Shown here: positions 11,880 to 22,380 of the stretch, in pieces
Layout of the letters: every line of letters starts with the position of its first letter
Numbering within the stretch: the stretch's first letter is position 1
Source of the DNA: Valencia hispanica
Taxonomy: Eukaryota; Chordata; Actinopteri; Cyprinodontiformes; Valenciidae
Length of the DNA stretch: 64,000 nucleotides
NCBI GenBank assembly: GCA_963556495.2
Contig: OY747710.1
Coordinates: 2,147,001 to 2,211,000, forward strand
Direction: 5' to 3'
Notes under the pieces: generated by a model
Databases searched by the model: none
Seen by the model: the letters and a program-made list of their open reading frames with translations, nothing else
Told to the model about the DNA's origin: nothing
Made by a program: the position numbers and the translations under genes

Positions 11880-13405
11880 ATTTGTTATGCAATGTATAGA
11901 TCAATTAAGTAGATTACAGGCATGTCTGGAAGACATAAAAACATGGATGAATCTAAACTTTTTGCTTTTAAATTCTGACAAAACAGAAGTTGCTGTCTTT
12001 GGACCAGAAGTTCTTAAACAGAAACTGATTAGTCAATCACTTCATCTGGATGGCATTAAATTGTCCCCCAGTAATAACATAAAGAACCTCGGCGTTATTT
12101 TTGACCGAGACTTGATATTTAAATCCCATATTAAACAGGTTTCTAGGATTTCTTTCTTTCACCTCCGGAATATTGCTAAAATTAGAAACATCCTGTCCAG
12201 GAGTGATGCTGAGAAACTAGTCCATGCATTTGTTACCTCAAGGCTGGACTACTGTAATTCTTTACTATCAGGTAGTCCACAAGATGCCATTAAAAGCCTT
12301 CAGTTGATCCAAAATGCTGCAGCAAGAGTTCAGATGAATATTAAAAAGAGAGATCACATTTCTCCTGTTTTAGCTTCCCTTCATTGGCTCCATGTTAAAT
12401 CCAGAATAGAATCTAAGATCCTCCTTCTTACATACAAAACCCTTAATAATCAAGCTCCATCATCCATCAGAGATCTAATTGTTCCATATGTTCCTAACAG
12501 AGCACTTCGCTCTCAGACTGCAGGTTTACTTGTAGTTCCTAGGATCTCTAAAAGTAGAATGGGAGGCAGATCTTTTAGTTATCAGGCTCCTCTCCTGTGG
12601 AACCAGCTCCCAGCTTTAGTCCGTGAGGCAGACACTCTGTTTACTTTTAAGGCCAGGCTTAAAACTGTCCTTTTTGATAAAGCTTATAGTTAGAGTGGCT
12701 TAGGTCATCCTGAGCTATCTCTGTAGTTATGCTGCTATAGGCTTAGACTGCTGGAGGACAGACTTACCACTTTTCTTCACTCTGCTACTTTTCTCTCCTA
12801 CTACTCTCCAGTTGTATTACAGTACATTCTGTTATTTCGACTGTTAACTTTGTTTTCTCTCAGTGTTTTTCTCTCCATAGAAGATATACCTGGTCTGGTA
12901 TCCTGCTTGGCTGCAATGCCCTGTTGGACGGGGGGCATCGACTGGGATGATCCTCCCAGTAACTGAACATCCACTGTGTCCTGTTATCAACTTTTTACTT
13001 TCTGTAACATAGAAAGTTCTCTTATATCAGATCTTCTGTTCCTTCTGTGTTTCTGCTCTGTCTTCTCAAACCCCCAGACGGTCGTGGCAGATGGCCGCTC
13101 CTACTGAGCCTGGTTCTGTTGGAGGTTTCTTCCTGTTAAAGGGGAGTTTTTCCTCTCCACCGTCGCTACATGCTTGCTCAGTATGAGGGATTGCTGAAGG
13201 ATTGCTGTGGTTGGAAAGTCTGCATCAACGGGGCCCAACCTCACGCCAATGACTGACGCAATCTGCTGGGATTCCTTAAATAGGAAACTTTTTAACTGAT
13301 TGGAATGTTTGTATAAATGTATTGAAATAACTTCTTGTTAAGTGCCTTGAGATGACATCTGTTGTGAATTGGCGCTATATAAATAAAATGAATTGAATAA
13401 TAATA
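11880..13405 (+). mobile_element. 5'-truncated L2/CR1-clade LINE with RT C-terminal part
   Basis: The ORF 11887-12693 (268 residues) encodes the C-terminal part of a non-LTR reverse transcriptase and the region after it. It shows the order W-M-N-L-N-F-L-L-L-N-S-D-K-T-E, L-G-V-I-F-D, H-L-R-N-I-A-K-I-R, L-D-Y-C-N-S-L-L and W-N-Q-L-P, which is characteristic of fish L2/CR1-like elements. The catalytic palm motif (YADD type) and the endonuclease are absent, so the copy cannot act on its own. A 3' UTR of about 700 bp follows and ends in GCGCTATATAAATAAAATG, a typical L2 tail. The frame is intact over 268 codons, so the insertion is probably not very old. A near relative is at 54044-55630. Confidence 0.9.
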
Positions 13406-15035
13406 ACCTTCTTCTAATGATGCCATGATCTTGTTTCTCCTCTGTATAACAAAAGTTTCAAAGAAACATATCCGACCCCCGTTTGGGCACATTGAGTGGT
13501 TTGTGCCATCAGAAAATAAATTTTAAGAAGTTTTATTGGAATTTGCAATATTCAGATTCTGAAAATCAGAAGTTCTCAACTTGAACAAATGCTTTAAAAA
13601 CTGAATCTGAATTTGCCTAATTTGAAATCCAATGTATTAGTTTGGAAATTATTGTCACGAAATCGAAACTGAATTTTCTGTTCTGAAAATGTATTCATTT
13701 GCTTTGAAACTGTACAAATCGAAACCAAAACTGACATTGTCTGCGTTCATAATATGGCAAGTTTGATGTTGTGATGCTCTCAGTTATGTCTAGAATGTAT
13801 TTTGATGACTTAGCAGTTTTTCCCTGATTCTATTTAAATGTGGCAATGCATAAGTGGCATATCGTTGAGAGGGAAAGTGATAAGAAAACTCAGATGAACC
13901 AGCATTCTACATGCATTTAAACGTGTCTTGTAAGCAAAAATCTGGAGGCGTAAAATGGGTCTCAAAACCTTCTGGTACACTTATAACCCTGAGTTTTAAG
14001 TTAGTGGAATTTGAAATTGTTCGTGTGTAAATGTATTTTGTACTCGTAATCTTTAGATATTTGTGTGTTCATTTGATTGCAAGTACCTGAAGTTATGCAC
14101 AAAATGCATTTTACGGTTTACAAATCATGTTTTGCACATACAAGTACCCAAAGCTGCACACAAACAGACTGACGCAGGTTGCAAATCAAGTGTTACGCAC
14201 ACACAGATGTTTTCAGACCATTTTCTCTCCATAAAATAACAGGAAATTGCAATTGGAGAGTAGTAGAAGAAGAAAGTAGTAGAAATAAGAAAAGTGTTCA
14301 GTTTATCCTCCAACCGTCTAAGCCTATAGCAGCATAACTACAGAGATAGCTCAGGATGACCCAGCCCGTTATTTTATAAAAATATTTAGCTCGTACCCAG
14401 ATTATCTATCATATTCTAGTCTGTTGTCTGGGTGGGAGGCTCCTAAATTCATATTTTACTATCGCTCAGAAAAAACAGGGATATCAATGTTTTGGGTTGA
14501 ACTGTAACTTAATGGCACAACACCTGCAGAACACCTGCTGAAAGAAAGACACGGAAAAAGAAAAGATGAGCAATGATTTTAACTCTTGGAGAACAGAAAA
14601 GCGAACTTTCACGGTTAAAACAGTTTCCTCTTTAATGCGACACCCGGTGAACGTTTCGAATCAACTGATAATAATAAATCACACCCTGACTCTCCACAAA
14701 TGGATAATAATGACATGAAAAATGATCATGTCCTTTCAAAACTGCATACTCAGATGTGAAAATGTGCAAAAAAAAGAAAAGACAATGTTTCTTTATGATG
14801 AATACGAGGAGACTTATAATAATAACAATTAATACATTGTATTTGTAATGCACTGTCATAAAAACAGCACAATATGAAATATAATGCAACACTGTGGCAA
14901 TCTCAAAATGTTAATCACCATGAAACGGTTATAAAAATAACTTAAAATAACAACTATAAAAGAAAATCAAGTCAGTCAAAGTTGTAAAAAGTATGAAAGA
15001 GAAAAGTTTTAAGGTGTTTTTATTAAAAAGGTTTT
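13406..15035. other. Intergenic AT-rich region
   Basis: A 47-bp antisense scrap of the same L2 tail lies at about 14316-14362 (TCTAAGCCTATAGCAGCATA). The rest shows no gene, RNA or repeat I can name. Confidence 0.45.
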
Positions 15036-15950
15036 TGTGGTCTGCAGCGAACTCAGGTATTCTGGAAGTGAATTCCAGGTACGAGGTGTTGCTGAGCAGA
15101 AAACCCGGTCCCCCATGGTTGTTATTTTAGTCCTGGGGACACAAAATAAGGGATGTGGCTGTCGAGCGAAGGGTGGGAGGGAGCATTACCATAAATGCAC
15201 TGGTAGGTGAGCAAACAGATCTTATGGTGGATCCTGGCAGGAACAGAGAGCCAATGAAGGGACTGCAGAACTGGTGTCATGTGATCGTATTTTCCTGGTT
15301 TTGGTGAGTAGTCTTGCTGCTCTGTTCTGAATACACTGAATTTTCTGTAGCTTCTCCTTTGAGATTCCCATAAGGAGCACGTTGCTGTAATCCAGTCAGG
15401 AAGAGATAAAGGCATGGACCAGTTTTTCAGCGTCAGACTGACTGAGTGATGAGCGGATATTTGTTTAGGTGAAAAAATGATGTCTTGCAAAGTTGGGTAA
15501 TGTGGTGATAAAAGGCGAGATGAGAATCAAACCGAACACCAAGGTTGTTAACAACAGGAGCGGGTGGTACGTGTTGCCCAGCGAAGGTGATGGCCGTGAT
15601 GGGAGATTAATAAAGTTGATGAGGAGTGCCGACCAATATATGATCAGTTTTAGAGTTGTTCAGTTGACGGAAATTTAGAGACATGCATGATTTTATTTCC
15701 TCCAGGCAACGAGTAAGTGTAAGAATTGATGATGGTGAAACGGAGGTAAGTAGAGCGTCTGTATGCAAAGTTGTACGATGTCAAAAGAAATGCAAAAACG
15801 ACTGATGATTTGGCCAAACACAGGATGAAGAGGGCCGAGTACTCACCCATGAGGAACTCCACAGGGTGACCATATGAGTCCTTGATTTTGATTTTCCAAC
15901 TGAGATAAATTCATTCCTGCTGGAGAGGTCAAAGATCAAGAAGAACCAGA
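15036..15950 (-). mobile_element. Degenerate L2/CR1-like LINE, antisense
   Basis: On the minus strand the ORF 15122-15490 holds scattered LINE RT C-terminal motifs (H-M-T-P-V-L-Q-S-L-H-W-L, I-H-H-K-I-C-L-L-T-Y), equivalent to the region after L-I-Q-N-A-A-A in the 11.9-kb copy. Frameshifts break the rest. The right border against the Rex3 tail is approximate. Confidence 0.65.
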
Positions 15951-15979
15951 AGAGAGGGGGAGCCAGCATCTGCCGCCTT

Positions 15980-16325
15980 AGAGATAGGGGGAGAAGCTCA
16001 GTCATCCGGAGGGGGCTCAGAGTAGAGCCTCTGCTTCTCCACATCGAGAGGAGTCAGTTTAGGTGGCTCGGGCATCTGGTCAGGATGGACGCCTCCCTGG
16101 TGAGGTGTTTCAGGCACGTCTCACCGGGAGGAGGCCCAGGGGAAGGCCCAGGACACGCTGGAGGGACTATGTTTCTCGGCTGGCCTGGGAGCGTCTTGGG
16201 GTTCCCCCCGAGGAGCTGGAACAAGTGGCTGGGGAGAGGGAAGTCTGGGTCTCTTTGCTTAGGCTGCTGCCCCCGCGACCCGACCCCGGATAAGCGGAAG
16301 AAGATGGATGGATGGATGGATGGAT
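15980..16325 (+). mobile_element. Rex3-like (RTE clade) LINE 3' end
   Basis: The frame 16063-16293 ends in R-G-R-P-R-T-R-W-R-D-Y-V, R-L-A-W-E-R-L-G-V-P and L-L-R-L-L-P-P-R-P-D-P-G, the C-terminus typical of fish Rex3/RTE ORFs. It is followed by a (GATG)n tail at 16305-16323, the usual Rex3 3' end. The copy is strongly 5'-truncated. It abuts the end of the inverted arm, so it inserted at or after the duplication. Confidence 0.85.
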
Positions 16326-16477
16326 ACATACTGTAGATATAAGCTCTGCCATCAGTCTCACTGTGCGCCATACAAGGTTCTGAGATCGCAGCGTCCACAT
16401 CTTCATCCTGGACCTACTCTGTTCCTCTTGTTTCTCCGCTGCTGACAGGTCGGCTTCTTAAATGGCTCAGATAAAGA

Positions 16478-16581
16478 TCATCTGTGTATCAGCATGGCCG
16501 TAACCAGGATCAGCAGCGCCAGGATGCGCACCATCAGCAGAGACGAGTACAGAAACCACGGCTCCGGATACTGCTCCAGAT
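16478..16581 (-). CDS. Transmembrane/terminal exon of Ig-superfamily receptor, minus copy
   Basis: On the minus strand the acceptor ATTACTGAACAG ends at 16582. The exon continues the hinge exon in phase (A joined to AT) and encodes L-E-Q-Y-P-E-P-W-F-L-Y, a span with one internal arginine, then L-I-H-R and TGA at 16478-16480. Its coding sequence equals the plus copy at 6743-6846. A type I membrane protein with almost no cytoplasmic tail is predicted, so signalling would need a partner; that last point is inference. The family is not recognised. Confidence 0.65.
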
Positions 16582-16733
16582 CTGTTCAGTAATAAACACC
16601 TAAACTTTATTCATCCTGGTCATTTCATCGAAATCCATTAAAATTTAAATCATTTTAACTCATCTAAGAGTCCAACTTAACATTCCAGAAGAAAGTAAAG
16701 TTAAAACATGAATAAAAGTTAATAAGAACTCAC

Positions 16734-16769
16734 TCAAATCCCATGAATATCTTCTTTCTTCTCCACCTG
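16734..16769 (-). CDS. Hinge exon of Ig-superfamily receptor, minus copy
   Basis: The acceptor is TTTTTAATCTCAG and the donor GTGAGT; the exon is 36 nt with phase-1 borders. It encodes A-G-G-E-E-R-R-Y-S-W-D-L. Upstream it accepts the single base G left by the Ig exon ending at 17713; downstream it supplies A to the membrane exon. The three exons therefore join in one frame. It differs from the plus copy at several non-silent positions although the membrane exons are identical. Confidence 0.65.
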   Translation of the reverse strand, partial: QVEKKEDIHGI

Positions 16770-17000
16770 CTGAGATTAAAAATAAATAAATTAGATTACT
16801 GTTGGATGACTGTTTTTATATGAAACCTTTTCTGCGTTCATCAAACTCTCCCATAACCTGCAGATAGCTTTATTATTCTGATAGATGTTGTGTATTTATT
16901 CCTCCTAATATCCGTGTTTTTTTTATAGGATCCACCTGGACAGCTGCTTGTTGCAAACATTCAGATCAAATTCAGCTAAAATGCATGAATACAAATGAAG

Positions 17001-17580
17001 CTCAAGCGGCCAAAAAACAGAGAAAAACGAGAGAGATGACAACTGTTGAAGAGATAGAAATTCTGTAAATGTTGTATTAGAGCGTACACTTATTTTGGGT
17101 GTAAAACTAAGTTTCTTGCCTAACAGGGGTAACGGAAAAAACATCTGCATGAGGGGGGATGCGATCTTTAAAAGTATGTTCCTGCTGAATAAATGAGTTG
17201 TCTGGGGTTCATACAGAGTGGGTCTAATTCTGCAGTGCAAGCGGAAACACTTAGCAACAGTGATTAATCAATAAGAGTGTAGTAGATCACACGTTGCCTT
17301 ATGTGAAGATGCTTTGACCATTATTCTGTGAAAAAAGATGTATGAGGGGAGGGGGTTCATGCAACTCGTGGTTCAATAAAAGCTGTCTTCCGCTGTAGTT
17401 CGGCGCTCAGTTGAAGGGAATATTCTCCTGAAAACTGGGCCCATCTGCAGATGTGTTGCTGGCAAAATCTATAACTATTGTCTGTTGCTTCTTACTGCTC
17501 CTTTTTACAGAAATGAACGAGCACGCTGGAAGGTGAAACAAGAGCCTGAGAGAGCCTAGGAGTCAGAAATTTAAATTGGT
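17001..17580 (-). other. Intron of the minus-strand Ig receptor gene
   Basis: Continuation of the predicted 943-bp intron 16770-17712. It has no counterpart in the plus arm within the window, apart from the satellite-like segment at 17585-17712. No other feature was recognised. Confidence 0.5.
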
Positions 17581-17584
17581 GTCT

Positions 17585-17712
17585 GTCCCTTTAAGAGAGG
17601 CCTTGAATTAGATTGATTAAATTCCTAAAAGTTGCTAAAAGCAGCTAAAAGTGTCTGAAAGCGACTGGAAGAGGATAAAAGTGACTGGAAGCTGCCTAAA
17701 GCAGCTAATTAC
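17585..17712 (-). repeat. Short satellite-like segment at the start of the intron
   Basis: About 130 bp made of degenerate AAAAGTTGCTAAAAGCAGC-like and GGAAGCTGCCTAAAGCAGC-like units. Words such as CTTTTAGC, AGCTTCC and CTTTTATCC (reverse strand) are shared with the 58-bp satellite at 1-6322. It sits immediately after the Ig exon donor (GTAATT, reverse strand). Confidence 0.6.
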
Positions 17713-19176
17713 CCGCCAGCTCCCTGTAAAAGCTTCTGGTCGTTATCAGATCTTCTCTCAGCTGCAGCTGACACTCATATCTCCCTCCTCCTCTCAGCGG
17801 GACGGTCCGAGACAGACTGGTGTCGGTCCGAGACAGACTGGGGACGGTCCGAGACAGACTGGCGACGGTCCGAGACAGACTGGTGTCGGTCCGAGACAGA
17901 CTGGTGTCGGTCCGAGACAGACTGGGGACGGTCCGAGACAGACTGGCGACGGTCCGAGACAGACTGGCGTCGGTCCGAGACAGACTGGGGACGGTCCGAG
18001 ACAGACTGGCGACGGTCCGAGACAGACTGGGGACGGTCCGAGACAGACTGGCGTCGGTCCGAGACAGACTGGCGTCGGTCCGAGACAGACTGGGGACGGT
18101 CCGAGACAGACTGGCGTCGGTCCGAGACAGACTGGCGACGGTCCGAGACAGACTGGCGACGGTCCGAGACAGACTGGCGACGGTCCGAGACAGACTGGGG
18201 ACGGTCCGAGACAGACTGGCGACGGTCCGAGACAGACTGGGGACGGTCCGAGACAGACTGGCGACGGTCCGAGACAGACTGGCGTCGGTCCGAGACAGAC
18301 TGGCGACGGTCCTAAACAGACTGGCGACGGTCCGAGACAGACTGGCGTCGGTCCGAGACAGACTGGCGACGGTCCGAGACAGACTGGGTACGGTCCGAGA
18401 CAGACTGGGGACGGTCCGAGACAGACTGGGGACGGTCCGAGACAGACTGGCGACGGTCCGAGACAGACTGGGGACGGTCCGAGACAGACTGGCGACGGTC
18501 CGAGACAGACTGGCGTCGGTCCGAGACAGACTGGCGACGGTCCGAGACAGACTGGGGACGGTCCGAGACAGACTGGGGACGGTCCGAGACAGACTGGGGA
18601 CGGTCCGAGACAGACTGGCGACGGTCCGAGACAGACTGGCGACGGTCCGAGACAGACTGGGGACGGTCCGAGACAGACTGGCGACGGTCCGAGACAGACT
18701 GGCGACGGTCCGAGACAGACTGGCGTCGGTCCGAGACAGACTGGCGACGGTCCGAGACAGACTGGGGACGGTCCGAGACAGACTGGGGACGGTCCGAGAC
18801 AGACTGGGGACGGTCCGAGACAGACTGGCGACGGTCCGAGACAGACTGGCGACGGTCCGAGACAGACTGGCGACGGTCCGAGACAGACTGGGGACGGTCC
18901 GAGACAGACTGGCGACGGTCCGAGACAGACTGGCGACGGTCCGAGACAGACTGGCGACGGTCCGAGACAGACTGGGGACGGTCCGAGACAGACTGGCGAC
19001 GGTCCGAGACAGACTGGGGACGGTCCGGTCGACGGGGCGTCCCGCTGCAGAGTCGAGGCTCTGGAGGACGCATCCGTCCCTGTTGACCGACAGACCAAAG
19101 CCGAGATCCTGGGACACGTTTACCTCACACCGGAGCAGGGAGTCGTTGTGGTTGGTGAGGTTAAAGGTCATGGTGT
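17713..19176 (-). CDS. Ig-domain exon with an internal 21-bp coding minisatellite
   Basis: On the minus strand the acceptor CTCATTTCAG opens a 1464-nt exon (phase 1 in, phase 1 out) that ends at the donor GTAATT. It begins T-M-T-F-N-L-T-N-H-N-D-S-L-L-R-C-E-V-N-V-S, with the first Ig cysteine and three N-glycosylation sequons (NLT, NDS, NVS), and continues to G-C-V-L-Q-S-L-D-S. It ends R-G-G-G-R-Y-E-C-Q-L-Q-L, the usual Y-x-C of an Ig F strand. Between them lie about 400 residues of seven-residue repeats (TVPSLSR, TVASLSR, TDASLSR). Without the repeat, about 246 nt remain and the two cysteines are about 48 residues apart, normal for a small Ig domain. The signal-peptide exon was not found; Tc1 and MITE insertions lie just upstream. 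Whether the repeat is translated or spliced out (a possible GTAAAC donor follows R-C-E) is open. The family is not recognised. Confidence 0.6.
17800..19027. repeat. 21-bp minisatellite, 58 exact periods
   Basis: The plus-strand unit is GGTCCGAGACAGACTGG followed by a variable NGAC or NGTC. The first GGTCC is at 17804 and the last at 19022, exactly 58 x 21 bp with no indel. Only a few units differ outside the variable bases (for example CCTAAACAG near 18311 and GGTAC near 18388). Since 21 is a multiple of 3 and the unit has no stop, several frames on both strands stay open; the minus-strand frame joining Ig-like ends is the meaningful one. Confidence 0.97.
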
Positions 19177-19504
19177 CTGAAATGAGATGCATCTGCATTA
19201 AAATGAAGTTAATTTGCTCCAAACTCCTGATGGCTCTTTCTCTCTCTTTCTGTTTTATCTCCAAGCAGGCAGAATTTATTGTCATTTTGCTAAAATGATA
19301 CTGATCGATACTTCTCCAGACTTTCTGATGATTTTCTCTGTTTGCAGCGAAGAAGCAGCTCATCATGAAAACACGACTGCAGAGCCTTTTAATCACCTTA
19401 AACCCACAAACTTCTCAGTATTTTATTGGGAGTTAATGACATGTGCCAGCACAAAGTAGTGGATGATTGGGAGCTGGAAGAAATGATGAAACTGTTATCA
19501 AAAA
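19177..19504 (-). other. Presumed intron upstream of the Ig exon
   Basis: Sequence 5' of the Ig exon on the minus strand. The open frame continues to about 19396 but has no signal-peptide character and no supported splice donor. No exon is called. Confidence 0.4.
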
Positions 19505-19735
19505 ATTGAGACAAGTGGCATATAATGAACCACGGTGGTGGCAGCACCATGCTGTGGGACAGGGAAGATGGATGGAGCTAAATCAGGACAACTCAGGATG
19601 AAAACTTGTTAGAGGCAACAGAAGACCTGAGACCTGGGTAAAGGTTCAGCTTCCAGCAGGACGACCACCCTGAACATACAGTCAGAGATATCATGGGATG
19701 GTTCAGAATGGCCTAGTCAAAGCTGCAATATGTAA
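19505..19735 (+). mobile_element. Tc1-like transposase remnant, 5' piece
   Basis: Contains GGTGGCAGCACCATGCTGTG, then a degenerate frame for F-Q-Q-D-D-H-P-E-H-T-V-R-D-I and W-F-R-M, equivalent to the catalytic-core region of Tc1-like transposases. The reading breaks at GCCTAGTCAAAGC and resumes at about 21860, so later insertions split it. Confidence 0.7.
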
Positions 19736-20328
19736 GAATTTTACAGTGAAATAATCACACAACAGTATTATGTGTCAATCATGTTGGAAGGGAAGACAGA
19801 TTGAAACAGATGTCCTTCTTAGCTAGCTGGGTGGTTGCAAGTTTTGATCATTTTAAAAAGGCAGTAGCGGGACGCAGTCTTTGTTTACAATATGTCCCGC
19901 CTCCACACTTCCTGGTTCCAGAGCCAATCACATGTGAGCTCAAAAGGTTGCCAAGTCTTCAACATTTGTAATCGGACACCGACCGGGCTGGAGCCTAATG
20001 TTGAGCTAACGATGCTAGCAGTAAATTTAAAAATAAATAAATAGTCGGCTCTAAAAAACATCTCAACACACTTTTTTCAATTACCAACAACTCGATATGG
20101 CAGTGAAATGTATTTATCTACTTATCAGCTTATTGTGTAGGACTCGTCTTCGCTCGGCATCTTGACTAATGTGGCGCTGAATCATAACTGGCAACCCGGC
20201 ATGAAACTCACCAATGGGAGGGGGGTGAGGGGCAGAGAGCGGGCTCTTTTGTTTTTCTACATGGACTGCAGGACTCACATTTAACCACAAGATTTTATTT
20301 TTATATATTGGACCTTTAAAGTCCAGGG
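19736..20328. mobile_element. MITE inserted in the Tc1 remnant
   Basis: The left end GCTGCAATATGTAAGAATTT and the right end ATATATTGGACCTTT are imperfect inverted repeats. The interior is non-coding. The left end resembles the end of the composite at 25070-28604 (GAGCTGTATGTAAGAT), suggesting a related family. Confidence 0.45.
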
Positions 20329-21858
20329 GTCTCATTTATAAAGCTTGCTTACACACAAAACGGGGTCTGAAAACTACGTAAGCAACTTTCTACGCAAAGT
20401 TTGGGATTTATAGAAAAAAACGTGACGGAAAAATGTGCGCAACTTTGAGCACACTAAGGATCTTGCTTACGCACTTTGTGGACACAGAGGACACTGACAG
20501 CGCAGCAGGAGAGACGGCTAAAATGAAAAAGAAAGCCACTATTTACACCTTGTAGAGCAGTCACCCCCCCCCCCCCCCCATCCCCCCCATCCCGTCCCTG
20601 AACTGAGAATAGAAATGAGAATCTGAATGAAAATATGTCGCACATAAGAATTATATCACAGTATGTTCATATGTATTTATGTATTCAGATTATATAGAAA
20701 TTACACTTATTGGTGGATTAATTGTGTGAAGTAGGAATACTGCAGCATCCCCTGCATAATGCTGCACAATGGATGCTGGCGCCCATTGAAGATCACGCCA
20801 CTGGCAGCATCTGGATGGGGGACCAGATGTAGATCAGTCCTATTAGATCTATGTGCTGAACTGGACCAGGTGTTGGATCTACTGACCCACTGGAACCGTT
20901 CACCCCGTCCCGCTCTTCTTATTTATATCACCAACGCTGCGTCACTAGCAGCTCTTCCATTTGTTTGTGACTCCAAATCAATATTTTGCAAGGATGATAC
21001 TTTTTAAAAGTAAACTTAAAACGCACCTTTTCTTTCAGGCTTTAAATATCTGGTTTGGTTTGGTTTAATAAATTCCAGTCTTATTGTTGCTACAAGAAGT
21101 AATCATACAGGCCTAATTGAAACTTTATTGTTCTTATCATTTTTATTGCTTGTGCTGCTTTTATTATTACATTTTTTAATCTTTTTACTCTCTTCTTGAC
21201 ACATTTTCTTTTTGCAACTGTATTTTTCTCTTTTAATGTGAAGCACTTTGGCTGCATTCGGCTGAGTAAAGCCGAATGCAGCCACCTCACCATCTTAACA
21301 CATGTGTGGCCGTGCGTAATTGGAGACACAGCTTTGGCCGCCATCAGTACGCAAGGAAAAAGCAACAACCTGCTTCACTGATAAGCGGGACCGTTGTCAC
21401 AGTACAGTTTGCAAACCCTTTAATTAAAAGTGTAACAACATCCCATTAAGCTGATCTGCGCACGGAGAGCGCAGATTGCGAGTGACAGGATCTGCATAAA
21501 TGATCACCCCTAACATTAAGTTATGCATTTCTTGAAAAATTTCAAATATTTCCTGAAAGTTTAATGCTAATCCATCCATAACTTTTTGAGTTATTTAGCT
21601 AAAAAACAGACAGACGCCAACATGAGCTCCTAGGTGGATCGAGGCGATAAACTGCTGAGAGGAATATTATGTCAAAGTAAAACTGTTCCTCCGTTCTAAC
21701 AGTAGATGCTGTGCGTACGCACGATTAGAAGTGTACTTATATTTAGGAACATTTCTACACACAAGTAAAAATTGATAAATACCACATAATACGTAGAATT
21801 GTTCCTACGCACGAAATACGCACAGATCTGTGCGTAAATATGGTTGATAAATGAGGGC
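20329..21858. mobile_element. Nested non-autonomous element with GGGTCTCATTTAT ends
   Basis: The left end GGGGTCTCATTTATAAAGC faces the right end TTGATAAATGAGGGCCCC, and both carry GTAC/TACGC-rich subterminal repeats. The middle (about 20520-21270) is a LINE-like composite also present at 46400-47190. Its frame 20759-21007 holds L-D-L-C-A-E-L-D and L-L-T-H-W-N-R, with a 3' part similar to an L2 tail (GTGAAGCACTTTGGCTGC). A poly-C run lies at about 20563-20579. A right end of the same family occurs near 47573. Confidence 0.6.
21250..21283. repeat. Perfect 14-bp hairpin
   Basis: The arms GGCTGCATTCGGCT and AGCCGAATGCAGCC have a 6-nt loop. The sister copy at about 47160 lacks the second arm and continues GCGCTGATTGAGTGA, so the hairpin arose here. 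Confidence 0.9.
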
Positions 21859-22005
21859 CCCAGACCTGAAACCTAATGAGAATCTGTGGGAAAAACATCC
21901 AAACTAGTGTTCATCGATGCTCTCCATCCAACCTGACTGAGAAGAATGAGCCAAACTTTCAGAGCTGGTGGAGACCAACCCCAGAAGACCTGCAGCCAGA
22001 GGCGG
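21859..22005 (+). mobile_element. Tc1-like transposase remnant, 3' piece
   Basis: Resumes with P-D-L-K-P-N-E-N-L-W, the known D-L-N-P-I-E-N-x-W region of Tc1-like transposases, followed by a GCTCTCCATCCAACCTGACTG stretch and AGCTGGTGGAGACC. Continuous with the piece ending at 19735 once the 2.1-kb nest is ignored. Confidence 0.7.
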
Positions 22006-22380
22006 TCCTGCAGGGTTCTGACCCCTGCATTTTTCTTCCTCTTTTAAAGCTGTCGAGAACGCGCAAGCCGTGTCAACTGACGTCCCACCCGTAGGACAGC
22101 GCAGGAAATTCGGGCCTCGAACTGCAGCACATTTTGCAGCACACAGCCAGTTTAAGAAAATGGAGCGATACGTGGGTGGGCTCATTCTTTTTGGTTTATA
22201 ACGCTTCATCACCCAACAGCGTTAAACAACTGGACATGGATGTTAATTTTATTTACAAATCCTGCGCCCTGTTCCTTTAAGGTTGAAAACCGGAGAGAAT
22301 TTTCTCTCCACTGTACAAACATGCTCTGAGTTGCTATAGTAACAGTAGATCTTCTACATATTTTGATGCTAAGCCATGTA
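22006..22380. other. Unassigned sequence
   Basis: No gene or repeat I can name. Confidence 0.4.

Larger units (their letters stand above)
16375..17000 (-). repeat. Minus arm of an inverted gene duplication
   Basis: Reverse-complement counterpart of 6340-6955. The order is 3' UTR, membrane exon, intron, hinge exon and the end of an upstream intron, read on the minus strand. Confidence 0.9.

Noticed and set aside
17794..19098. Other minus-strand ORFs of 253 and 434 codons across the repeat
   Set aside because: Different frames from the one that carries the Ig-like cysteines; no supported ends.
17651..19298. Long plus-strand ORFs (509 and 492 codons) across the 21-bp repeat
   Set aside because: They exist because the 21-bp unit lacks stops in these frames. 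They have no domain at either end, unlike the minus-strand frame that joins Ig-like sequence on both sides.
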